Shown: positions 24,429-33,782 of the stretch, in pieces
How the letters are laid out: each line of letters opens with the position of its first letter
Numbering within the stretch: position 1 is the stretch's first letter
Assembly: GCF_030269765.1 (NCBI RefSeq)
Contig: NZ_BSTX01000001.1
Span: 1,619,370 to 1,683,369 of the forward strand
Reading direction: 5' to 3'
Length of the DNA: 64,000 bases
Source of the DNA: Actinorhabdospora filicis
GTDB taxonomy: Bacteria; Actinomycetota; Actinomycetes; Mycobacteriales; Micromonosporaceae
Translations under genes and position numbers: made by a program
Notes under the pieces: generated by a model
The model's database searches: none
What the model saw: only the letters and a program-made list of their open reading frames with translations
What the model was told of the DNA's origin: nothing

Positions 24429-26017
24429 TGAGGACCGTCCACATCGGACGGCAGAGGGACGGGCGCATCGACCTCGACGCCGACGTGAACACCTACCTGA
24501 GCGCCTTCAAGATCGCCGACACCTTCCCCGGCAAGCCGGTCACCATGCGGCACCTGCTGACCCACACCGCGGGCTTCGACTCGGCCACCTTCGACATCGC
24601 CGTCACCGACCCCGCCGACGCGCCCGCGCTGGAGCGGGTCGTCGCCGACGCGCAGCCCGAGCGGCTGCGGAAACCCGGGAAGCTGGCGGCCTACGACAAC
24701 TACGGCGTCACGCTGGCGGGCTACCTCGTCCAGGTCGTGTCCGGCGAGCCCTTCGCCGACTACGTCGCGAAGAACGTGTTCACGCCACTGGGCATGAGCG
24801 GCAGCTCCTTCCGGCAGCCGCACGGCCTGGATCTGGTCATGGCCAAGGGATACCGGCCCGACGGCGACGGGTACACCCCGTCGCGCGGGCAGTACGGCGG
24901 CTGAGCCCCGACCGGCGCCGGGACGGTGTCCACGCCCGCCGACGTCGGCCGGTTCATGACCGCCCAGCTCACCCGCGACCCGCGCCTGGGCGAAGGCGTC
25001 GCCGAGGCCATGCAGGCCCGCCAGTTCGGCGCCGACCCGCGCGTCCCCGGCCTGGGCTTCATGTTCGAGGAGCGTCCCCGCAACGGGCACCGGGTGCTGT
25101 TCAAGGACGGCGACGTGCCCGGCTACCACGGCAACCTCGCGCTGCTGCCCGAACAGGGCTTCGGGATCTACGTCGTCGTCAACGGCGAAGGGACCGACGG
25201 GGTCGGCTCCTGGGCCGGCAAGCGCGTCATCAACGACGTCCTCGACCGCTACTTCCCCGGCGGCGCACCGGTCACGGCCGTGCCCGCGACCGGGCTGGAC
25301 CGCTACGAGGGCACCTACCGCAGCACGCGCGCCAGCCGCAGCGACCTGTCGGCCGTCACCGGGCTCACCGCGCCCGTGACCGTCGAGGCCGACGGCGACA
25401 CGCTGGTCACCAGCGGCCTCTCCCCCGACCCGGCGGTGGAGAGCCAGACGTGGGTGCCGCTCGGCGACGGGCTCTTCGGCGAGCGCGGCGGCCAGGGGCT
25501 GCTCTTGTTCGACGCCGACGGCGTCCTGCACGCCGGAGCCGATCCGGGGCAGGCCTACGAGAAGCTCGCCTGGTACGCCTCGCCCGCGCTGCACCTGCCG
25601 CTGCTCGGCCTGGGCGTCCTGGTGCCGTTCCTGGCGTTCCTGGCGATCCCCGTGACGGCGCTGGTGCGGCGCAAGCGTCCCTCACCGGGACCGTGGTCGC
25701 GCGCCGCGTGGTGGGCCGCCTGGCTGGCCTCGGCGCTGGTCACCGCCTTCGCGGCCGGTTTCGCCGCCGTCTCCGGCGACGGCAACGCGCTCAACGAGGC
25801 GGTCATGCTCGGCGCGGGCTCGATGGTCGCGCTGACCGTGCTGGTGACGGTGACGGTCTTCGCCACCGCCGCCGTCCTCGCCGGGGCGGCCGGCGCGTGG
25901 TGGCGGCGGTGGGGATCGGTGGCCGGACGCCTCGGGTACAGCCTGATCGCGGTGTCGCTGCTGGCGTTCGTGACGGTGGCGCTGACGTATCACCTGGCGA
26001 GCGCGCCGTTCGCCTAG
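24428..26017 (+). pseudogene. Broken beta-lactamase-family serine hydrolase with C-terminal membrane helices
   Basis: The reading frame starts abruptly inside the family pattern (GRIDLDADVNTYL, then RHLLTHTAGFD), without the signal peptide or the SxxK nucleophile motif that should precede. YDNYG (the YxN motif) is present. A TGA at 24902-24904 interrupts the frame; the same frame continues (STPADVGRFMTAQL) with GYHGNLALLPEQG, a lipocalin-like region and about four membrane helices to 26017. So the gene has lost its N-terminus and carries one nonsense codon. Its start abuts the eRF1-like stop codon, marking the deletion point. Confidence 0.8.
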
Positions 26018-26140
26018 AGCCCGCCGGAGGAGGCGGCGGCCTGCGGTCGCCGCTACGGGTGGAGCCCGGGTGCGATCGGCCGTGCCGAGGCTGATGAACG
26101 GGGGATGGCGGGTGTCGGACCCCGCGCTTAGAGTGCCGGG

Positions 26141-27769
26141 ATGTCCGAGATCAACAGCCCCGCCGATGTCGCCTCGCTTGAGCGGGCGCTGATCGCCGGG
26201 GCCGCCCGGGACGGGATCACCTTCGTCCAGTTCGTCAGCAGCCGCTACTCGGTGTCCACGAAGGAGCTGGAGCGGGCGGACGGGCCGCCGCGGCCGAGTT
26301 TCGCCGAGATGCGGGCGGCGATGGAGCGCGGCGAGATCCAGGAGGCCATGGCGCGTTTCACGGGCGGGCCGGGGCTGGCGAGCGAGGTTCAGGCGCTGCA
26401 CGCCGCGCTCGGCGGGGGTGAGATCGACGGGACGCTCGTCGTCGAGGTGCGGCGGACGGGCGACGGGTACATGGTGCGCCACTCCCGGGAGCTGGCGGAG
26501 TTGTCGCCGGCGCGGCTGGTGCTGGACGGCGGGTACCGGTACCCGGGGCGTCCGGCGGCGGGGATGGCCAGGCCGGAGGGCGTCGAGGTGACCGCGCGGC
26601 CGACGGACCCGGTAGTGCTGGCCGAGGTCGCCGCGCTCGTCGGCGAGTTCACCGAGCGGGCGATGGCCCTGCGCGGCGAGGCGCCCGACTTCGGGGCGGG
26701 CTGTTCGGAGGAGGAGCTGCTGGCCGCCGAGACCGCCATCGGCGTGCGGCTGCCGGAGGACCTGCGGGCGCTGTACCGGACGGTGCGCGCCGACCTGGGC
26801 GAGGTGGGGCTGCTGGGCGCGCAGTCGCTGCTTCCCCTGGACGCGCTGGTGTCGGGCTACCTGGAGGGCGAGCCGGGCACGGATGTGGAGTCGGGGGGCC
26901 TGTTCCCGGTCAACGCCGCGATCTTCGACTCGGAGCCGCCGGACCGGATCCGGCGGCTGACCCGCAGCGACTGGTGGCTGACCTTCGCCACCGACTTCGG
27001 GTGCAACTCGTGTGCGGTGGACCTGGATCCGGCGCCGTCGGGCACGCGCGGGCAGCTCTTCGAGTACGGGCGGGACTTCCACTCCCACGTGGGCTACATC
27101 GCCGACTCGGTGCTCTCGCTGCTGCGGCGGGTCGTGGTGGCGTTGCGGGCGGGTGGCGTGACCGCGACGGAGGAGGGGTACCTGGAGCTGCCCGCGCGGC
27201 TCGGCCGTTCCCGCATGCCGCGCTACTGCGAGTCGCATGTGGTGGGGACCTCTGGTACGGCGCAGATCCTGGCCGGGATCGACGTTCCCCGGCACACGCA
27301 GCAGCTCTACCTCAACGACGGGCTCATCATCGAGCTCGGCGAGCTGGCGGTGCTGCCGAACCTGCGGGAGCTGTCGGTGAACCGGGCGGGCGGTGTCGTG
27401 GGCGTCCTGCCCGCGCGGCTGCCGGTGGAGGGGCTCTCGATCGGCGCCATGAGCTTCGACGCGGAGGCCCTGCGCGGCCACCCCGCGCTGTGGCATCTCA
27501 AGCTCGACGTGCCCACCCTCTCCATCGCGCCGCTGGCGACGATCCCCGGGCTGGCGCACCTCGACCTGTCCGGTTCCGGCGTCACCGACCTGGAACTGCT
27601 CGACGGGTTCCCCGCGCTGCGGGTCCTCACCCTGGACGCCGGGCAGTGGCGGCGGCTGCGGGAGGCCGGGCGCGTCCCGCGGGGGCTCGCGGGCGCCGCG
27701 ATGACCGGGCGGACCTACCTCGCCGACGCCCTCGACTGGAAGCGGTCGCTGGTACATCGCGGGATGTAG
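26141..27769 (+). CDS. SUKH (SMI1/KNR4)-type protein with leucine-rich C-terminus
   Basis: 542 residues. The centre (CSEEELLAAETAIGVRLPED, then LRALYRTV ... GLLGAQSLLPL) is a SUKH/SMI1-KNR4 domain, followed by WWLTFATDFGCNS and AVDLDPAPSGTRGQLFEYGR, typical of actinobacterial members. The last 170 residues are Leu-rich repeats (LPNLRELSVN, GLAHLDLSGSGVTDLELL). SUKH proteins are often immunity proteins against polymorphic toxins; in free-standing actinomycete copies the role is unclear. No toxin gene is adjacent. ATG 26141 gives a convincing N-terminus. Confidence 0.75.
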   Translation: MSEINSPADVASLERALIAGAARDGITFVQFVSSRYSVSTKELERADGPPRPSFAEMRAAMERGEIQEAMARFTGGPGLASEVQALHAALGGGEIDGTLVVEVRRTGDGYMVRHSRELAELSPARLVLDGGYRYPGRPAAGMARPEGVEVTARPTDPVVLAEVAALVGEFTERAMALRGEAPDFGAGCSEEELLAAETAIGVRLPEDLRALYRTVRADLGEVGLLGAQSLLPLDALVSGYLEGEPGTDVESGGLFPVNAAIFDSEPPDRIRRLTRSDWWLTFATDFGCNSCAVDLDPAPSGTRGQLFEYGRDFHSHVGYIADSVLSLLRRVVVALRAGGVTATEEGYLELPARLGRSRMPRYCESHVVGTSGTAQILAGIDVPRHTQQLYLNDGLIIELGELAVLPNLRELSVNRAGGVVGVLPARLPVEGLSIGAMSFDAEALRGHPALWHLKLDVPTLSIAPLATIPGLAHLDLSGSGVTDLELLDGFPALRVLTLDAGQWRRLREAGRVPRGLAGAAMTGRTYLADALDWKRSLVHRGM

Positions 27770-27828
27770 GCCCGGGAGCCATCTCGCGGGCGACGCGGCG
27801 GCCGGGCCGCGCGGGCGAGGCTGTCCAC

Positions 27829-28320
27829 ATGAGAGCCAAACCGGTCCCCGCCCTGCTCCTGCCCGCCCTCGCCGTCCTGCTCGCCGGATTCGGCGCGGGA
27901 TTCGTGTGGATGACGCACATGCATCACCTGGCGCTGCCGCTGGTCGCCGACGCCGCCGCCTACGACGGCCCGTACGAGTCGCTCACCGCGACGCTGGGCG
28001 TGCCGGTGAACGCGATCGGCGCGGTGCTGGCGGTGGCGCTGCTGGTCTACCGGCATCCCCGGGTGCCGTGGTGGCTGCCGGCGCTCGGGCTGGCGGTGCA
28101 GGCGGCGGTGTGGTTCTCGCGGCTGTGGCTGTGGGGCGCGTGGGCGGAGACCGTGCGGGCCGAAGGGGTGCGGCTGCCGGACGGCGGCCCGCACCCGGCG
28201 CAACTGGACTATGTGGACACCCACTGGATCCGGATCGCGCTCATCTCCGGCTACGCCGTGATCGCGCTGGCTACCCTCGTGATCGCGGTGGTGCGCAAGG
28301 GTCTTGAGGAGCAGCGGTGA
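27829..28320 (+). CDS. Four-helix membrane protein upstream of a two-component pair
   Basis: 163 residues, four hydrophobic helices (first VPALLLPALAVLLAGFGAGFV; last LISGYAVIALATLVIAVV) and a conserved-looking extracytoplasmic HMHHLALPLVAD. No enzyme motif. Its stop overlaps the start of the histidine kinase (GTGA), so it is co-translated with the sensor system and may be its input partner or output. Not recognised. Confidence 0.6.
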   Translation: MRAKPVPALLLPALAVLLAGFGAGFVWMTHMHHLALPLVADAAAYDGPYESLTATLGVPVNAIGAVLAVALLVYRHPRVPWWLPALGLAVQAAVWFSRLWLWGAWAETVRAEGVRLPDGGPHPAQLDYVDTHWIRIALISGYAVIALATLVIAVVRKGLEEQR

Positions 28321-29234
28321 TACGGCGCGAGTACACGATGGCCGCGGCCGCCCTGGCCGCCGTGCTCGTCGTGGGCTTCACCACGACGTGGGTGCGGCCC
28401 TTCAACTGGCTCGCGCTGGGACTGACGGTGGCGGCCTGCGCGGCGGTGGCGCTGCCGCGCTCCTGGGCCGCGCTGGCGGCCGTCATCGCCGTCGCGCTGC
28501 CGTACCACCTGCTCGACTACCCGCACGACGCGCTGGCCGCGCCCGTCCTGGTGGCGCTGTTCCGGGTCGCCGAGGACGGGCCGGGGCGGCGGACGGGCGT
28601 GGCGCTCGGCGGCGTCGCCGGGCTCGCCGTCCTCAGTGGACTGCTCGGCGGCGACATCCGCGTGGTGGACCAGGTCGCGTGGATGCTCGCGGCCGCCGCG
28701 TGCGGGGAGGCGGTCCGCCGGGGCCGGGCGCACCTGGCCGCGCGGGAACGGCTGCGCGTGGCCGCCGACGTCCACGACCTGCTCGCCCACACCGTGACCG
28801 CCGCGCGGGTGCAGGCCGACGTCGCCGCGCACCTGCTGGCCGCGGGCGCCATCGACGGCGAACGGCTCGGCCGCTGCCTTGCGGCGATCGTGGCCGCCTG
28901 CGACCGGGCGCGCGCCGACCTGGGCTCCATAGTGGACGGGCTGCGGCCACCGGCGGACTTCGGCGCGGGCGCGCTCGGCCTGACCGTGGACGGCGACCCG
29001 GGCGAGCTGCCCGAACCGGCCCGGCTGATCCTGGCCGAGGCCATCACCAACGCCGCCCGGCACGGCTCGGGACCGGCGGCCGTCACGGTGTCCAGAGAGG
29101 ACGGACGGCTCACGCTCACCGTGGCCAACCCGGTGGCCTTCGGGAACGGCCTGCGCGGCATGGCCGAGCGGGCGCGGGCGCACCGGGGCGAGCTGAGCGC
29201 CGTCCACACCCTCACCGTGGTGATGCCGCAGTGA
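28317..29234 (+). CDS. Sensor histidine kinase, NarL-partner type (HisKA_3)
   Basis: 305 residues: about five short membrane helices, then DVHDLLAHTVTAARVQ with the phospho-accepting His, a coiled linker, ILAEAITNAARHG (N-box) and a short ATPase end GLRGMAERA. The G1 box is poorly conserved, so the catalytic domain is minimal. GTG start overlaps the upstream membrane protein gene by 4 bases, and its own stop overlaps the response regulator by 4 bases, giving a three-gene coupled operon. Confidence 0.88.
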   Translation: MIRREYTMAAAALAAVLVVGFTTTWVRPFNWLALGLTVAACAAVALPRSWAALAAVIAVALPYHLLDYPHDALAAPVLVALFRVAEDGPGRRTGVALGGVAGLAVLSGLLGGDIRVVDQVAWMLAAAACGEAVRRGRAHLAARERLRVAADVHDLLAHTVTAARVQADVAAHLLAAGAIDGERLGRCLAAIVAACDRARADLGSIVDGLRPPADFGAGALGLTVDGDPGELPEPARLILAEAITNAARHGSGPAAVTVSREDGRLTLTVANPVAFGNGLRGMAERARAHRGELSAVHTLTVVMPQ

Positions 29235-29881
29235 TACGCGTACTTCTCGCCGACGACCAGTCGCTGGTGCGGGAGGCCTTCGCGCTGCTCATCGAGGCCA
29301 CGCCCGGCTTCGAGGTGGTCGCCGAGGCCGCCACCGGCCGGGACGCGGTCGCCGCCGCGGCCCGCACCCGCCCCGACGTCGCCGTCCTCGACCTGCGGAT
29401 GCCCGGGGGCGACGGGATCGAGGCCGCCGCCGCCATCGCCGCGCGGCTGCCGGGCACGCGGGTGCTGATGCTGACCACCTACGACGCCGACGAGAACGTC
29501 ATCGCCGCGCTGCGCGCCGGGGCGAGCGGCTTCCTGGTGAAGGACTGCCGTCCGGCGCAGTTCCTGGCCGCCATCGAGACGGTCGCGGCGGGTGAGTCGC
29601 TGCTGTCGCCGGGACCGACGGCGGCGCTCATCGCGCGGGTCCTGCGGGCCCCGGCGCCGGGCGGGGCGGACCTGGGCGCCCTGACCGGGCGCGAGCAAGA
29701 GATCAGCCGCCTGGTGGCGCGCGGGCTCAGCAACGCCGAGATCGCCCGGGCGCTGGTGCTCAGCCACGCGACGGTCAAGACGCACGTCAGCCGGATCCTG
29801 GCGAAACTGGGCCTGCGGGACCGGGTGCAGCTGACGATCGCGGCCTACGAGGCCGGGCTGGTCGTCCCCGGGATCGAGTGA
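29231..29881 (+). CDS. NarL/LuxR-type response regulator
   Basis: 216 residues: receiver domain with acidic pair DDQ near the N-terminus, phospho-Asp in VAVLDLRMPGGDG and Lys in FLVKD, and a C-terminal LuxR helix-turn-helix (LTGREQEISRLVARGLSNAE, ATVKTHVSRILAKLGLRDR). Partner of the kinase that overlaps it by 4 bases. Targets unknown; the membrane protein upstream is a plausible one. Confidence 0.92.
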   Translation: MIRVLLADDQSLVREAFALLIEATPGFEVVAEAATGRDAVAAAARTRPDVAVLDLRMPGGDGIEAAAAIAARLPGTRVLMLTTYDADENVIAALRAGASGFLVKDCRPAQFLAAIETVAAGESLLSPGPTAALIARVLRAPAPGGADLGALTGREQEISRLVARGLSNAEIARALVLSHATVKTHVSRILAKLGLRDRVQLTIAAYEAGLVVPGIE

Positions 29882-29901
29882 CCCCGGGGACGACCGGGCG
29901 C

Positions 29902-31329
29902 TCAGCCGGTCAGCGAGGCCATCCAGGCCTCCACCTCGTCGGCGGAGCGGGGCAGGCCCGCCGACAGGTTCTCGTTGCCCTCGGCGGTGACCACGATGTC
30001 GTCCTCGATGCGGACGCCGATGCCGCGGTACTCCTCGGGCACGCTCAGGTCGTCGGCCTGGAAGTACAGGCCCGGCTCGACGGTGAGGACCATCCCGGCC
30101 TCCAGCGCGCCCTCGACGTAGTCGGAGACGCGGGCCTCGGCGCAGTCGTGGACGTCGAGGCCGAGCATGTGCCCGGTCCCGGCCATCGTGAAGCGGCGCT
30201 GGAGCCCGAGGCGGAAGACCTCCGCCGGGTCGCCCTCCAGGAGGCCCCACTCGACGAGCTTGGTGGCCATGTACAGCTGCGCGGCGTCGTGGAAGTCGCG
30301 GTAGGCCGCGCCGGGCTTCACCGCGGCGATCCCGGCCTCCTGGGCCTCGTAGACGGCGTCGTAGACCTTGCGCTGGATCGGGGTGAACGTGCCGTTGATC
30401 GGCAGCGTGCGGGTCACGTCGGCGGTGTAGAGCGTCGTGGTCTCCACGCCCGCGTCGAGCAGGAGCAGCTCGCCGGGGCGCACCGGGCCGTCGTTGTCCT
30501 GCCAGTGCATGATCGTGGCGTGCTCACCGGCGGCGCAGATCGAGCCGTAGCCGACGTCGTTGCCCTCCAGGCGGGCGCGGCGGAAGAAGGTGCCCTCGAT
30601 CCACCGCTCGGAGGTGGCGATCGCGGTGGCCAGTTCCCGGACCACGTCGGTGAACCCGGCGACGGTGGAGTCGACGGCCCGGCGCAACTGGCCGATCTCC
30701 CACTCGTCCTTGACCAGGCGCAGCCCGGCCAGGGCCTCGCCCAGCTCGGCGTCGCGCTCGGCGTCGGTGGTGACGGCGGCGTCCAGCTCGGCGTCGTGGC
30801 CGCGCACGATGCGGGTCGGCACCGGCGGCAGCGCGGCCAGCTCGGCGGCGGCCTTGCGGGAGTCGCGGCACGGCAGCCCGAACAGGCGCTCCGACTCGGC
30901 GAGGGAACGGCGGCGGCCCGTCCACAGCTCGGCGTGGTAGCCCAGCCAGAACTCGTCGTCGTCGCGGCCGTCGCGGGGCAGCTGGTAGAGGACGGCGTCG
31001 TGCCCGCCCTCGGCGCGCGGCTCCAGGACCAGCGCGCACTCGCGGGCCTGGTCGCCGGTGAGGTGGACGTAGCCGGTGAACGGCCGGAACGGGTAGGTCG
31101 TGTCGTTGGCGCGGACCTTGAGGCGCCCCGACGGGACGATCAGCCGCTCACCGGGGAACAGCGCCGACAGCGCCTCGCGGCGGGCGGCGGCGTAGGGCGC
31201 CTGCTCGTCGAGCCGGATGTCGTGCCGCTCGGTGTCGGCCCATCCGGTCCTCATGAGCGCCGACAACTCGGGCGAGATCTCCTTGTAGAGACCGTTCTTG
31301 CGGAACTTCGTCTCGGCCACCTGAGGCAC
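29902..31329 (-). CDS. pepP: Xaa-Pro aminopeptidase (aminopeptidase P)
   Basis: About 475 residues: an N-terminal AMP_N domain (MPSGRLKVR-type region, YPFRPFTGYVHLTG) and a C-terminal pita-bread metalloprotease domain with all five ligands visible in LLLDAGVE, YTADVTRTLP, GTGHMLGLDVHD, VEPGLY and RIEDDI. It removes N-terminal residues before proline, probably in the cytosol. Start at GTG 31329 is favoured because AAGGAG lies five bases before it; ATG 31347 would place the ribosome site inside the gene. The two-component system converges on its 3' end. Confidence 0.9.
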   Translation of the reverse strand: MPQVAETKFRKNGLYKEISPELSALMRTGWADTERHDIRLDEQAPYAAARREALSALFPGERLIVPSGRLKVRANDTTYPFRPFTGYVHLTGDQARECALVLEPRAEGGHDAVLYQLPRDGRDDDEFWLGYHAELWTGRRRSLAESERLFGLPCRDSRKAAAELAALPPVPTRIVRGHDAELDAAVTTDAERDAELGEALAGLRLVKDEWEIGQLRRAVDSTVAGFTDVVRELATAIATSERWIEGTFFRRARLEGNDVGYGSICAAGEHATIMHWQDNDGPVRPGELLLLDAGVETTTLYTADVTRTLPINGTFTPIQRKVYDAVYEAQEAGIAAVKPGAAYRDFHDAAQLYMATKLVEWGLLEGDPAEVFRLGLQRRFTMAGTGHMLGLDVHDCAEARVSDYVEGALEAGMVLTVEPGLYFQADDLSVPEEYRGIGVRIEDDIVVTAEGNENLSAGLPRSADEVEAWMASLTG

Positions 31330-31374
31330 CTTTCTCCTTGCTCGCATCGACCCCCCGAGCATAGATGGTATGTA

Positions 31375-31429
31375 ACATGACACGTTCACACAACAGTTGT
31401 CATGTAATTGTCCACCGTGACGGTGGACA
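31375..31429. promoter_or_regulatory. Paired dyads in divergent promoter region
   Basis: Between the aminopeptidase and the small exoprotein gene lies AT-rich DNA with ACATGACA (31375-31382) facing TGTCATGT (31398-31405), and directly after it TGTCCACCG-TGA-CGGTGGACA (31409-31429), a perfect 9-base-arm dyad. Candidate regulator binding sites. Confidence 0.45.
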
Positions 31430-31475
31430 CCGTCCGATACGGTCGCTCCCGCCACGGAATAGAAGGGAGAAAAAC

Positions 31476-31937
31476 ATGCTGAAACGACGTATCGCCCGCA
31501 CGGCACTGGCCATCGGCATGGTCGCCGCGGCCGTGTTCGGGCTGAGCCCGGCCGCCACCGCCGGGGCGAGCTCGTTCAAGGCCGCCGCGGTGCACGGCGG
31601 TGGCGCCAGCGCCACCGCCGTGCAGGTCGTGGGCGGGATGACCTGGTACGCCCGGTCGGTGGGGCTGACGAACATCCACCTGTGGGTGACCGCCGGCGAG
31701 TGCGGCAGCTGGATGGTGGCGGGCTACCAGGGCTCGACGCTGATCGACTACCGCAGCTGGACGCGCGACTACTGCGCCCCGGCGGGCGGGCCGCAGTCCT
31801 GGCCGTTCAGTGACATCACCCTCGACGGGAGCGCGGTGCCCGGCGGGATCACGATGATCGAGGTCGAGGTGTGGGACCACTCGCACTCCGGCTACCAGCG
31901 GGTCACCTGTTACCGCAGTACTTCTTATTGCTCCTGA
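31476..31937 (+). CDS. Small secreted Cys-containing protein
   Basis: 153 residues with a signal peptide (RRIARTALAIGMVAAAVFGL, cleavage near ATAGA). The mature part has four Cys residues (CGSW, YCAP, TCYR, YCS), suggesting two disulfides, and a beta-rich composition with many aromatic residues. AGAAGGGAG precedes ATG 31476. Similar small exoproteins are common in actinomycetes, with unknown or peptidase-inhibitor-like roles. Not recognised further. Confidence 0.7.
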   Translation: MLKRRIARTALAIGMVAAAVFGLSPAATAGASSFKAAAVHGGGASATAVQVVGGMTWYARSVGLTNIHLWVTAGECGSWMVAGYQGSTLIDYRSWTRDYCAPAGGPQSWPFSDITLDGSAVPGGITMIEVEVWDHSHSGYQRVTCYRSTSYCS

Positions 31938-32272
31938 CCCGGCACGCCGTCCCGCGCGCCCGCAGGGGATCCCGGCGCGCGGGACGGAGACGCGGATCTC
32001 GCTCGCCGTCCCGGTCCGGCTTTGGCGCCGATCGACCGGTCCGCCGCCGCGATCGCCGTCGCGGGACGCCGTTCGGGCGATGAGCGCCGCCCGCATCGCG
32101 GCCTTCGTCCACTTCGGGCGCGGCATTCGCGCCGGTCACGGCATGGGCGATGAGTTGCGCCGGTAGGCCCGATCGGCGGCGTGCGGCCCCCGGCGGGGCA
32201 TTCGCATTTATCTGTTCACTGTGTTTACCATCGCGGCGCCCCGGCCTTCCCTTCCCCTCATGGAGGTCCCCC
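31938..32272. other. Intergenic region: hairpin and probable promoter
   Basis: No gene seen. CGTCCCGCGCGCC (31948-31960) pairs with GGCGCGCGGGACG (31974-31986), a probable terminator of the exoprotein gene. The segment around 32200-32235 (GCATTTATCTGTTCACTGTG) is AT-rich for this genome and is the likely promoter of the LPXTG gene. Confidence 0.5.
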
Positions 32273-33550
32273 TTGTCCAGTTCACGTACCGGGCGGCGGC
32301 GCTGGAGCCTCGCCGCGGCCGGTGGGGCCGTCATGGTCGCCTCGCTGACCGGCCTGCTGTTCGTCGGCGGTGAGGCCGCCGCGGCCGACTCGCGCAAGGC
32401 CGAATCGGTGCTGATCAGCGCCGACTACACCGCCGTGCCCGGCACGCCCCTCACCGCCTACAGCGCGGTGTACGGGACGGCGGGGACGCCCGACCTCTCG
32501 CAGCCCTCCGGCGCGGTGGAGGCGGTGTGGGGCACGCCGATCGAGCGCGTCACCGTCCAGGGCACCAAGCTCTCGGAGACCAGCTGGGACGAGGGCTCCG
32601 GTCAGCTGACCGCGCGCGCCAACATCACCGGCCTCGACGGATCCCTGGCGGGCAAGCCCGGGTTCCTGACGATGGGCTCGGTCGACAACTACGCCAGCTG
32701 CGTGCGCGGCCAGGGCTACCTCGCCTACGCGCGCTCCAACTCGAACCTGGTGTTCGTGGCCGGCAAGAAGGTCACCGGGGACAAGACGATCACCGTCAAG
32801 GGCGCCGACATCGGCCTCCCCGACATCAAGCAGGCGAAGCTGCGGGCGAGCTTCACCCGCTACGAGAAGGTGACCACCACCCCGACCGAGGCCGGCGCCG
32901 AGGCGTACATCCGCGTCACCGTCGGTGGCGAGCTGCGGAACAAGGGCGACGACGTCGTCTACGACGGCCCGCTGCTGGACGTCACCGTCGGGCACGTGTC
33001 CGTGGTGTGCGAGCCGCGCGTGAAGCCGGAGCCGACGCCGACCTCGTCCTCGCCGACGGTCGCGCCCACGACCGTCCCGCCGACCACGGTCCCGCCGACG
33101 GAGCCGGAGTCGCCCAGCCCCTCGCAGTCGCCTTCGGAGAGCCCGAGCGCGTCCCCGTCGGAGAGCCCTTCGCCGTCGGCCTCGCCCAGTGAGTCGCCCT
33201 CGGAGTCGCCGTCCCCGTCGGCCTCGCCCAGCGAGTCTCCTTCGCCGTCGACGTCCCCGAGCGAGTCGCCCTCGCCGTCGGAGAGCCCCTCGCCCAGCGC
33301 GAGCTCCTCGTCCTCGGCCTCGCCGAGCCCGAGCACCAGCTCGTCGGCCTCGGCGTCCCCGAGCGTGACGCCCTCGTCGTCCGGCTCGGCCACCCCGGTC
33401 GTCCCGACCACCACGACCGGCACGAGCCTGCCGACCACCGGCGCCGACGTGGCGACCATCGGCCTGATCGGCGGCGCGATCGCCGGCGGCGGCGTCATGC
33501 TGATCGCGCTGATCCGCCGTCGCGAGCCGGACACCGAGGCGACCTGGTAG
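32273..33550 (+). CDS. LPXTG cell-wall-anchored surface protein
   Basis: About 425 residues: signal peptide (WSLAAAGGAVMVASLTGLLF ... AAA), an extracellular domain of about 240 residues, a Pro/Thr then Ser-Pro-Glu-Ser repeat stalk of about 110 residues, then LPTTG, a hydrophobic helix and a basic tail (RRRE). Sortase would cleave at LPTTG and link it to the cell wall; no sortase gene is in the window. TTG 32273 is taken as start because GGAGG lies nine bases before. The globular part (FLTMGSVDNYASC, one Cys pair with VVCEP) is not a fold I recognise; similar proteins are annotated only as LPXTG proteins. Confidence 0.82.
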   Translation: MSSSRTGRRRWSLAAAGGAVMVASLTGLLFVGGEAAAADSRKAESVLISADYTAVPGTPLTAYSAVYGTAGTPDLSQPSGAVEAVWGTPIERVTVQGTKLSETSWDEGSGQLTARANITGLDGSLAGKPGFLTMGSVDNYASCVRGQGYLAYARSNSNLVFVAGKKVTGDKTITVKGADIGLPDIKQAKLRASFTRYEKVTTTPTEAGAEAYIRVTVGGELRNKGDDVVYDGPLLDVTVGHVSVVCEPRVKPEPTPTSSSPTVAPTTVPPTTVPPTEPESPSPSQSPSESPSASPSESPSPSASPSESPSESPSPSASPSESPSPSTSPSESPSPSESPSPSASSSSSASPSPSTSSSASASPSVTPSSSGSATPVVPTTTTGTSLPTTGADVATIGLIGGAIAGGGVMLIALIRRREPDTEATW

Positions 33551-33566
33551 CCCGCGAGATCCAGGG

Positions 33567-33598
33567 AACGGCCCGCCGGGGTATCCGGCGGGCCGTTT
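33567..33598 (+). terminator. Terminator after the LPXTG gene
   Basis: AACGGCCCGCCGG (33567-33579) pairs with CCGGCGGGCCGTT (33585-33597) around GGTAT, and a further T follows. Confidence 0.85.
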
Positions 33599-33782
33599 CG
33601 TCATCCGGACCGCATTAAGTGATTGAGGTCCCGCCGCCGGTCAGCGGGCAGGCGGCGGCACGAAGAAGTCGATCTTCTCAACCTTTCACCCCGTCGACCT
33701 CGTTTGTCTCATTGGCCCCATGTGGACCGTCGTGAAAGGACGGTGGCCCGCCGCCGTCACCTACGAACGGGGAGAAGCGCGA

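Noticed and set aside
33100-33400. Short repeats as CRISPR or minisatellite
   Set aside because: They encode the Ser-Pro-Glu stalk of the LPXTG protein; unit length varies and there are no unique spacers.
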